Positions 18,710 to 25,343 of a DNA stretch of 40,336 nucleotides are shown here, in pieces. Positions within the stretch are counted from its first letter, which is position 1. Each line of letters starts with the position of its first letter. The stretch is from Desulfotalea sp. (GTDB lineage: Bacteria > Desulfobacterota > Desulfobulbia > Desulfobulbales > Desulfocapsaceae). Below the pieces are notes generated by a model. The model was given only the letters and a program-made list of their open reading frames with translations. It ran no database searches and was not told the DNA's origin. The stretch spans positions 1-40,336 of the forward strand of contig NVXR01000024.1 of NCBI GenBank assembly GCA_002733995.1. The letters run 5' to 3'. A program made the translations under genes and the position numbers.

Positions 18710-20770
18710 TTAATTTTCATCAACCTGGGTGCAAAAATACTCTATGGTCTTCTGCGCACAGGTCGTGCAGTAACCAAGCTTGGTCAGCATAGTTTTTATC
18801 ATACGATCATAAAGCTTCTGGTTTTCTTCGTTGGTGCGGTTCGCAAGAGCGCCGATCAAGCTACCTGCTCCAGAAATATCCGACTTAAGTCTGACATCAG
18901 TAACGGCTTTTACCAACTCCAGATTATCCATAAAATCATAGTCCGGTCGCACTGAAATTTTCTGCCCATATATCTTCCTGATGGAGGTCCTAAACGAATC
19001 TTTCTGTTCTTTAGTTTTAAGACCGAGACAATCCTCCACTGAATTGATATACCGTTCATCAATTTTTAATGCCTGCAGCTCACCCGTCTGCGGATTTTTA
19101 TATTTCCACATTTTGTCTGCACCCAGATTTTCCGCATCGTTGCCGATAATCATGTTCACATAATTCATCACATCCTTACGAATGGCCAGCGGTTCATCCA
19201 TATAGGCATTAAACATCTCTGTCATTATTCGCTCGCGATACAAGCCCTTTGCAATTTTAAGATCATCGAGGAACTTTGCACGATCCTTCGCCTCTGACAC
19301 ATAGTCAAGAATCACTCGTTCAATAGTCTGAAAGACATCATAGGCGAACATACACTTCCCCTCGTTCGTCTCAGAACTCTCCAGCATCAGCTGAATTGAT
19401 CTACCTAAATTCCTTTGACCGAGGCCTTTTTGTCCAAACCTTTTAGTTATAGTGTGTTCTTGGCTCAGGGTATCGATGACCTCAGAAAGAGTTTTGAGAC
19501 TTTTCTCACCAGCGACCTCACCTGCTGCCAATTTCATTGTTTCAACGGGGGTGAGTTTTTCTGATCTGGGCAATCGACTTAAAACAACCCCCACAGAAGC
19601 CGCATAATTCAGGTTAGGATCTTGGTGCAAAGGATCACCTGTCAGAGTCGTTTTAGACTCATTGCCAATGGCATAGGAGGTCAGCTCTTTTTGCAATACA
19701 TAGTTGGTGTTGTGTGACACGTAACAAATACGACACCTGTCAACGATTGGTGCTTCTTCCTTTTCTTCAAGAAAACGATTGAACTCAGAATTATTACTCG
19801 TGGCTACAATGAGGGTATCAATGGGCCACTTGTATCCATCTATCTCGATGCATCTATTCTGAATAATCCCAAGATATACCTGCACCAGATCTTTTTTATT
19901 TTTGTAGATCTCATCACTGAAATGGATACCGCCACCGGCAACCCTCGCAAGAGCACCACGCCTCAGGTCAAACCTGTATGGGTTATTAGTATCTGTTATA
20001 TGGAGCAGCCTTTGGATGGATTCTTCACCGAGTAGATCAACGGCGGAGGAGGTGATCTTATCTTTTGCCGGATATTTCCCTGTTACCGTTCCAAGACTCT
20101 CAATCAACGGAACTGGCAAAATTTCTATAAACTTGAGCATCTCGTCGAGCTTGCCATCGGTATACTCCCGAATATCATTCCAGATATAAGCGGAACAGGC
20201 ACCAAGGGGCCGGTAATTTTCATCCCATTTTTCTGACAATGACGACGTCGTCCGGTATCGTCTCGACAGATATTGAAGGGATTCAGTGCGGGTTTCATGA
20301 AGATTCATGGCAAGCACCATCGGATCTTCGTAGGTTTGAGACTCGATGTTTTTTATATTGCCATAGGTGCCAAGTTTATCGAGGCCCACAAAACGAAAGG
20401 TATACTTCCGATTCACAGGAATAGTGAGAAACTGCCGATACATTCCACATAAATACTCAATAAGAAATGTCTTGCCGTTACCAGGTTCTCCTACCAAGAC
20501 AAAGGCCATTTCTTTGGAGGAGCCTCCCTGGGAGGCATCTTTTACAAAAGAGACGAAGGAATTTATCTCATCGTACATACCGATGATATGTTTTTTTCCC
20601 TCTCTGAATATTTTAAAATCAAAGGTAGACTTACCGTTAACTACGACCTTATCAATTTCCCCCTCCAGTACCATACGACTGACACTTTGAAAGGCGTTTT
20701 CAAAACATCGTTCACCTTTTTTAACCGCAGTAATGTGCTGGTGGAGTGTACTTTTTCCGCTTTGGGCCAT
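18710..20770 (-). CDS. prkA: PrkA-type serine protein kinase / AAA+ ATPase
   Basis: A 686-residue PrkA (YeaG) family protein. The Walker A motif VLVGEPGNGKTF (Lys100) starts the AAA domain, IHFSDEIYKNKKDLVQVYLG covers the Walker B and neighbouring region, and LIVATSNNSEFNRF is sensor 1. The C-terminal kinase-like region is all that precedes the stop. PrkA proteins act in the cytoplasm and are induced in stationary phase or nitrogen limitation in enterobacteria. The start ATG 20770 has AGGAGG 7 bases upstream and is the first gene of the four-gene operon prkA, yhbH, spoVR, prkA-like. The existence of a second divergent PrkA-like gene at the operon end makes this copy the canonical one. Confidence 0.93.
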   Translation of the reverse strand: MAQSGKSTLHQHITAVKKGERCFENAFQSVSRMVLEGEIDKVVVNGKSTFDFKIFREGKKHIIGMYDEINSFVSFVKDASQGGSSKEMAFVLVGEPGNGKTFLIEYLCGMYRQFLTIPVNRKYTFRFVGLDKLGTYGNIKNIESQTYEDPMVLAMNLHETRTESLQYLSRRYRTTSSLSEKWDENYRPLGACSAYIWNDIREYTDGKLDEMLKFIEILPVPLIESLGTVTGKYPAKDKITSSAVDLLGEESIQRLLHITDTNNPYRFDLRRGALARVAGGGIHFSDEIYKNKKDLVQVYLGIIQNRCIEIDGYKWPIDTLIVATSNNSEFNRFLEEKEEAPIVDRCRICYVSHNTNYVLQKELTSYAIGNESKTTLTGDPLHQDPNLNYAASVGVVLSRLPRSEKLTPVETMKLAAGEVAGEKSLKTLSEVIDTLSQEHTITKRFGQKGLGQRNLGRSIQLMLESSETNEGKCMFAYDVFQTIERVILDYVSEAKDRAKFLDDLKIAKGLYRERIMTEMFNAYMDEPLAIRKDVMNYVNMIIGNDAENLGADKMWKYKNPQTGELQALKIDERYINSVEDCLGLKTKEQKDSFRTSIRKIYGQKISVRPDYDFMDNLELVKAVTDVRLKSDISGAGSLIGALANRTNEENQKLYDRMIKTMLTKLGYCTTCAQKTIEYFCTQVDEN

Positions 20771-20962
20771 CGTTCCCCTCCTGAGCAGGTTGAGATAGAC
20801 TGAGACAACTGTTCATAATTAATTATCGGCACAAATAATGTTTTTTACAAGGCCTGCTAACAATATTTCCCGATATTATAGAAATAAAATTGAACGTGTT
20901 ATCAACTCATACCCGCCTGTACGTGCACAATATAATAAAAGAAGAAAGGAACAATTACACCC

Positions 20963-20980
20963 AAAGAGAGAGTTCTCTTT
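20963..20980 (-). terminator. Possible hairpin between usp and prkA
   Basis: AAAGAGA and TCTCTTT form a perfect 7-base stem with a 4-base loop, 32 bases downstream of the universal stress gene stop on the minus strand. The sequence after it is not T-rich, so terminator function is uncertain. Confidence 0.35.
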
Positions 20981-21011
20981 AAGGTAAACTGTTATTGGTG
21001 AACCACACAAT

Positions 21012-21872
21012 TTATCTCTTTTTTGCCACCAGAACCGGGCAACTCGTCAGTGAGATAATACGTTCAACAACACTACCGCAAAACATATCAAACCCCATTG
21101 AACCAGTCTTCGAACCAACGACTATGAGATGAATATTGTTTTCTTGAGCGTACGAGGCAAGGCATTCCTCTGGTACGTTTCCCCGAATGGCCGTAACAAT
21201 CGGCACGTCCTGCTCCTTTCCCTCGTTAACAACCTGCTTCAATATTTCCCAACCCTGCTGTTCTGCCTCCCGCGTAACACCATAACGCAGAGATCGCTCG
21301 GCCGGAATATTGGTCACATAAAGAGCGTGGATTTCGCTACCGTAACTTTTGGCCACTTCAATCGCTCGTCGCCCCGCCTCTCTACTCGCAGCAGATCCAT
21401 CAACACCAACTAAAATTTTATTAACTCGTAACTCCCCTTCTTCTGGAATAAGCAGAACATCGCACGGGCTATTGATGATCACTTCTATCATAGTACGTCC
21501 CAATAACATTCTCTCGATCTGCATACGTTGAGCACATCCTAAAATCAGGATATCGGCTTTCACCTCATAGGCAACTGCACAAATCTGTTCGTCAGGTTTA
21601 CCTGTACGATGAATAGTTTCTAGTGAGAGACCAAGTGCAACGGCATATTCCTCGGCCACCATAAGAACCTCCTCAAACGGGGCATTTAACTGCTGGACGG
21701 CATCCCTCATAAACAATCGGTCCATATTCCCTTCATATGCAGGTGTTACTGAAACGACCACAACCCTTGCGCGCATCGAAGCTGCTAAAGCGAGAGCTTC
21801 TTTAAAAAGCGATCGGTTTTCCTGAGAGTTATTCATCGCTACAAGTATTGTTTTAACCGAAGGATCTATCAT
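21012..21872 (-). CDS. Tandem universal stress protein (UspA family)
   Basis: A 286-residue protein of two Usp domains in tandem, each with the alternating strand-helix pattern: ILVAMNNSQENRSLFKEALA and ILVGVDGSAASREAGRRAI open the two halves. The second domain keeps an ATP-binding loop similar to the Usp consensus (VVGSKTGSMG...CGSVVERI) but with Thr in place of the second glycine. The first (LGCAQRMQ...LGRTM) is degenerate, so nucleotide binding may be confined to the second. There is no purine-rich ribosome binding site before ATG 21872; instead a C-rich tract precedes it, so translation may be coupled or weak. It follows another Usp-like gene on the same strand by 63 bases and neighbours the sigma-54 region. 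Confidence 0.92.
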   Translation of the reverse strand: MIDPSVKTILVAMNNSQENRSLFKEALALAASMRARVVVVSVTPAYEGNMDRLFMRDAVQQLNAPFEEVLMVAEEYAVALGLSLETIHRTGKPDEQICAVAYEVKADILILGCAQRMQIERMLLGRTMIEVIINSPCDVLLIPEEGELRVNKILVGVDGSAASREAGRRAIEVAKSYGSEIHALYVTNIPAERSLRYGVTREAEQQGWEILKQVVNEGKEQDVPIVTAIRGNVPEECLASYAQENNIHLIVVGSKTGSMGFDMFCGSVVERIISLTSCPVLVAKKR

Positions 21873-21935
21873 GGCATGAAGAGGGGGGAAAATTGTTTAA
21901 TGGTCCAGTAAAAACTAGATACGCTTTCTTAATTT

Positions 21936-22376
21936 TTACATTCGAGCGAAATTATCTACATTAAAAACAGGAACAGGGGATCGCGACACGACCACTTCCA
22001 CCCTGACACCATTATCCACAATGATAAATTCAATTTTTTTCATTATACGACAGAGCCTGCTCACAACCCTACCGGGATTACCACTTTCTTTAACATGGCT
22101 AACGACTACTCCTTTTTTTTGACTACATTTTCTAAGGAGAACAACACTATCATCGACGGCCAAAGCAAAACGCCGACTTCGAGAACCAGCATCCCAAAGA
22201 AATGGCATGGTATTAATATATGCCACAAGCAAGCGATGGTTAAGTCTTCCAGCGACGTTGAGACTGTATGTCATCGCCGCCTCCGTAAGATAACTATTGC
22301 GCGTTACCACAAGAATCACAGGTAGGTTTTGAGATGGTATTTCCGCCAATTTTTCATCCGGGTACAGTTGTATCAT
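21936..22376 (-). CDS. Usp-like protein, single domain
   Basis: A 146-residue protein with an opening strand PVILVVTRNSYLTEAAMTYS followed by LVAYINTMPFLWD, resembling the first strand, helix and second strand of a universal stress domain. The expected Gly-rich ATP loop is missing and the C-terminus is SPVPVFNV, similar in style to the PV-V ends of Usp proteins. It is therefore a divergent Usp fold, probably not binding nucleotide. Start ATG 22376 has GAGGTGA directly upstream. It lies between a small predicted membrane protein and the tandem Usp in one leftward operon. Confidence 0.65.
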   Translation of the reverse strand: MIQLYPDEKLAEIPSQNLPVILVVTRNSYLTEAAMTYSLNVAGRLNHRLLVAYINTMPFLWDAGSRSRRFALAVDDSVVLLRKCSQKKGVVVSHVKESGNPGRVVSRLCRIMKKIEFIIVDNGVRVEVVVSRSPVPVFNVDNFARM

Positions 22377-22392
22377 TTCACCTCATTTTGTT

Positions 22393-22632
22393 TCAGTTTA
22401 TAGTTTTTATACGAATTGAACTGCGCCACCGCTTCAGCGTTGGTCTTGCAGGAAATAGTCCACCCGAAAACAAGAGTACATATGACACTGATGTTACTGT
22501 CATTAACATAGGATAGTGACTCGGGCCGCCGACAAGAATTGTTGCAAAATGAAACGTTTTTAAGAGCAAAATCAGCCCCCCAATCAACGACCACTTTACA
22601 ACCCATCCACCCACCCTGCACAAAACCATCAA
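22393..22632 (-). CDS. Tentative small membrane protein
   Basis: This frame of 79 codons ends 17 bases before the Usp-like gene and encodes two hydrophobic stretches (SLIGGLILLLK and MTVTSVSYVLLFSGGLF) followed by a basic tail. The hydrophobicity and operon-like spacing support a gene, but no clear ribosome binding site is visible at the TTG/ATG start and a longer overlapping frame exists. It could also be spurious. Confidence 0.35.
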   Translation of the reverse strand: MMVLCRVGGWVVKWSLIGGLILLLKTFHFATILVGGPSHYPMLMTVTSVSYVLLFSGGLFPARPTLKRWRSSIRIKTIN

Positions 22633-22725
22633 AATGCTTGCGATATCGGCAGTATACCAACTAATCCCTCTAAATAAAAGCCTTTGTTAACCACCCTTCT
22701 CGCCTGAGCAATCAAGGCAACACAG

Positions 22726-22742
22726 CGTTGCTTTATGCAACG
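22726..22742. promoter_or_regulatory. Upstream dyad 1 (enhancer-type site)
   Basis: CGTTGC-TTTAT-GCAACG is a perfect 17-base inverted repeat, centred about 165 bases before the -24 element of the sigma-54 promoter. It is a probable binding site for the NtrC-family activator. Confidence 0.65.
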
Positions 22743-22815
22743 TTTCAGAAAACCGGCCTCAAAATACGATAACTACTTGTTATGTAAAGACATACAGAAA
22801 CAATAGTACAAGAAA

Positions 22816-22832
22816 CGTTGCATAACGCAACC
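22816..22832. promoter_or_regulatory. Upstream dyad 2 (enhancer-type site)
   Basis: CGTTGC-ATAAC-GCAACC repeats the GTTGC-N5-GCAAC design of dyad 1. Its centre is 90 bases from that of dyad 1 and about 75 bases before the -24 element, the usual geometry of an activator site for sigma-54 promoters. Confidence 0.65.
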
Positions 22833-22897
22833 AAACACTGTCCCAGCACATGAAACATATATACTTGTAATCACGTTGTTTTATCTAAAAACAAAAA

Positions 22898-22914
22898 TGG
22901 CACTAAGCTTGCTT
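22898..22914 (+). promoter_or_regulatory. Sigma-54 (RpoN) promoter
   Basis: TGGCAC-TAAGC-TTGCTT matches the -24/-12 consensus TGGCAC-N5-TTGC, with the invariant GG (22899-22900) and GC (22911-22912) separated by exactly 10 bases. It stands about 110 bases before the start of the small membrane gene at 23022. An NtrC-family activator with the sigma-54 contact motif GAFTGA is encoded 4 kb further on. Confidence 0.85.
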
Positions 22915-23021
22915 ACTACAGAGCTAGAACTGTTAGGTAGTATCTCATGTAACTACAATTGCCTGTTTATTTTTTAATATACCGATGTAGCTCACTATTC
23001 ATCTTCAAAGGAGAAATGGAA

Positions 23022-23360
23022 ATGAGACAAAACGACCCTTACCAACCCGAGTTGTCAGTCCAACGAACAACCCGCACATCAAAAAGCAGCAGTGTCAGCA
23101 CAACTCCTTCAACATCAAAAGCTACACAAACTGCTTTTCGGAAAAAAAGACCGGTAGGGAAAATGGTCCTCTTCGGAGCAATGTCTTTAGGTGCATACGC
23201 CCTGTTATTCTCCAATGAAGCGCTAGTGACCAATACCTTTACGCTGGGGGGATGGCATGCAGCTCTTCCCGTTGGCACAGCCTTTCTATTTTCCTTCATG
23301 CATGGTGCTTTTGCCAGCAATTTCTTAGACGTTCTAGGGCTAGAAGCAAAAAAAGCCTAA
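23022..23360 (+). CDS. Small membrane protein upstream of the TauE transporter
   Basis: A 112-residue protein. The first 55 residues are polar, Ser/Thr-rich (SVSTTPSTSKATQT), then a basic KKRPVGK precedes two hydrophobic segments (MVLFGAMSLGAYALLF and AALPVGTAFLFSFMHGAFASNFL). It therefore has a cytoplasmic tail and two membrane helices. ATG 23022 was chosen because AAAGGAG is 8 bases upstream; ATG 23016 is too close to it. It is the first gene behind the sigma-54 promoter and is 43 bases upstream of the TauE gene, so it may be an accessory subunit. No known family recognised. Confidence 0.8.
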   Translation: MRQNDPYQPELSVQRTTRTSKSSSVSTTPSTSKATQTAFRKKRPVGKMVLFGAMSLGAYALLFSNEALVTNTFTLGGWHAALPVGTAFLFSFMHGAFASNFLDVLGLEAKKA

Positions 23361-23403
23361 TGATAATATTTTATTCAATTTACTCGTCCAAGCAGGAGAA
23401 CCC

Positions 23404-24735
23404 ATGAAGAAATTTCTCACTTTTTTACTGACTTTAATAATTGGCACCCTACTAGTGCACACCGTTTATGCGGGTGGTCCCCCGCCCAAAAATGTAATGA
23501 AAGGTGTCTTTACTCAGGTTGATCCAGTGACAAGAACTGCGACAATAAAAATTGATGGTCAGGACAAAATAAGAACCCTGATCCTCGCCGAGGGCATGAC
23601 CGTCGACGAAATAATCCTGGATAAAAAGGTTATGGTCAGCCTCGACCCCCACGCTGGCCCTAATGTGATCAAAGAAGTCACCCAGATGTTTTTTGATATG
23701 ACCCCTACCAAGGTTGTTGCCCTTCTTATTGTAGGGCTTATCGGTGGTCTGCTTTCTGGATTTATAGGCTCTGGCGGAGCTTTCGTCCTCACCCCAGCAA
23801 TGATGTCATTGGGCGCCCCCGGTGCGGTAGCGGTGGCGAGCAATATGTGTCATAAATTCCCCAAAGCCATGGTGGGCTCCTATAAACGCTGGAAATACGG
23901 GCAGGTTGACGTTAAACTTGGCCTGGTTATGGCGGCAACCGCTATTATTGGCGTACAGATCGGTATTAAGGTCCAAAATATCATCCTCGATCACTGGGGC
24001 AATGCGGGTTCAAATCTTTATGTAAGCGTTGTCTTTGTACTGGTTCTTATCGTAGTTGGCGCATATGTCCTAACCGATGCCCTGAAACTATCAAAAGGAA
24101 ACCTCGAAGCAAAAACATCAAAACTGGCGCTACGCCTGCAAAAAATTGAACTCTGGCCAATGGTGGAGTTTAAAGTGGCCAATGTCCGAATCTCTGCCTG
24201 GGTAACAGTTCCTGTTGGTCTATTTACCGGAATGCTAGCCGCTACAATCGCAGTCGGTGGTTTTATCGGCGTACCAGGAATGATTTATGTGGTTGGTGCA
24301 TCGGCCATGGTTGCCAGTGCAACTGAACTTCTTGTTGCCTTTATCATGGGAGCTTGGGGTTCCGTTCAGTGGGGTATGGCCGGCCTAATCGATATCCGTA
24401 TGACCTTACTTATCTTGGCAGGCTCTCTCATCGGTGTCCAGTTAGGAGCAATAGGGACAACCTATGTCAAAGATTATACCATTAAATTAGTAATGGCCTC
24501 CGTAATGTTGATTGTTGCTGTTTCACGTGGCGCTAAAGTACCGGGATATCTCGCTGATCTGGATCTAATCCCCCACTTACATCACCAACTTTCTGTAATT
24601 CTTAATAGCATAAGTTTCTGGTCGTTGATGGTAGCACTAGCCGTGGCTGGAATTATAATTTCACTCGCTATGATTAAAGGAATGCTTCAGGATCGTGCTG
24701 AAAAACAAGCTAAGCTCGCCAATGAGGCGATCTAA
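23404..24735 (+). CDS. TauE/SafE family anion exporter with exported N-terminal domain
   Basis: A 443-residue inner-membrane transporter. A signal-like N-terminus (FLTFLLTLIIGTLLVHTVYA) is followed by a soluble domain of about 80 residues with a repeated-strand look (GVFTQVDPVTRTATIKIDGQ). After that come at least eight hydrophobic helices starting GLIGGLLSGFIGSGGAFVLTPAMM, a signature of the TauE/SafE family (repeat GGFIGVPGMI in the second half). Family members export sulfite, sulfoacetate or related anions. In a sulfur-metabolising host a sulfite or sulfonate role is plausible but not shown. The extra soluble domain is not part of the minimal family. AGGAG precedes the ATG. It is driven by the sigma-54 promoter through the small gene before it. 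Confidence 0.9.
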   Translation: MKKFLTFLLTLIIGTLLVHTVYAGGPPPKNVMKGVFTQVDPVTRTATIKIDGQDKIRTLILAEGMTVDEIILDKKVMVSLDPHAGPNVIKEVTQMFFDMTPTKVVALLIVGLIGGLLSGFIGSGGAFVLTPAMMSLGAPGAVAVASNMCHKFPKAMVGSYKRWKYGQVDVKLGLVMAATAIIGVQIGIKVQNIILDHWGNAGSNLYVSVVFVLVLIVVGAYVLTDALKLSKGNLEAKTSKLALRLQKIELWPMVEFKVANVRISAWVTVPVGLFTGMLAATIAVGGFIGVPGMIYVVGASAMVASATELLVAFIMGAWGSVQWGMAGLIDIRMTLLILAGSLIGVQLGAIGTTYVKDYTIKLVMASVMLIVAVSRGAKVPGYLADLDLIPHLHHQLSVILNSISFWSLMVALAVAGIIISLAMIKGMLQDRAEKQAKLANEAI

Positions 24736-24756
24736 CAACCATGTGTTTCAACAATG

Positions 24757-24787
24757 AGAGGCCTTACCGGTAAGCGGTAAGGCCTCT
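24757..24787 (+). terminator. Strong hairpin after the TauE gene
   Basis: AGAGGCCTTACC and GGTAAGGCCTCT make a perfect 12-base stem with a 7-base loop, 21 bases after the stop. A run with TTCTTTTCATTTTCC follows. It should end the transporter transcript, possibly with read-through to the Lon gene. Confidence 0.75.
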
Positions 24788-24816
24788 CCGTGATTCTTTT
24801 CATTTTCCCCTCCTAG

Positions 24817-24833
24817 ATGTCCGTAGTGGACAT
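24817..24833. promoter_or_regulatory. Dyad upstream of the small membrane gene and REC-Lon
   Basis: ATGTCC-GTAGT-GGACAT is a perfect 17-base inverted repeat in the gap before the second transcription unit. It is a possible operator for a dimeric regulator; its sequence differs from the GTTGC dyads upstream. Confidence 0.4.
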
Positions 24834-24972
24834 TTTAGGTGGGAGGCGCCTTAGAGCAAAGTATTTCTATCAAAAGAGGCAATTATTCTATCGGAAAATT
24901 AAAATGTGAAGAAACTGGACGCCCTAATGACGACCCCAACGATTAAGATTCAATTAACGAGGAGGTACAGTT

Positions 24973-25269
24973 ATGGAACCCGGATTTTATTTTACAGCCC
25001 TGGTTTTCGCAGTCGCTACTTTGCACCTGATCAACAGAGCAGTATTTTATGTTAATAGCATTTTTTTAGCCTCGGGGATGAAGCCCAACCATCCCGCCAA
25101 AACAGCAAACCAACGAGACGATTGGTATATGTTTTTCCACCGTTCCGCCCTGTATGGTAATATGGGGAAACAAGCAACGAAAAGATCGACAAACAATACC
25201 ACCTCATCGCCTCCTGAGTGTTTTCAAAGGCGAGATCCACGACCTGCACTACGTAAACAGATAATCTAA
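24973..25269 (+). CDS. Small membrane protein upstream of REC-Lon
   Basis: A 98-residue protein. The first 32 residues form one or two hydrophobic stretches (FYFTALVFAVATLHLINRAVF), followed by a polar, Arg/Lys-rich tail (QRRDPRPALRKQ) that should be cytoplasmic. The ATG has AGGAGG 7 bases upstream, so translation start is convincing. It ends 75 bases before the REC-Lon gene. No family recognised. A role as membrane anchor or adaptor for the protease is a guess from position only. Confidence 0.7.
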   Translation: MEPGFYFTALVFAVATLHLINRAVFYVNSIFLASGMKPNHPAKTANQRDDWYMFFHRSALYGNMGKQATKRSTNNTTSSPPECFQRRDPRPALRKQII

Positions 25270-25343
25270 AACACACAAGAGTTGTTGACCTACGAATCAC
25301 TCTAGAACATCACAAGAAAGAGTGAATCTTAAGGAGCCTTATC

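Noticed and set aside
18557..18955. Plus-strand frame of 132 codons in the PrkA gap
   Set aside because: Most of it is antisense to the prkA C-terminus, and its sequence has no protein-like pattern.
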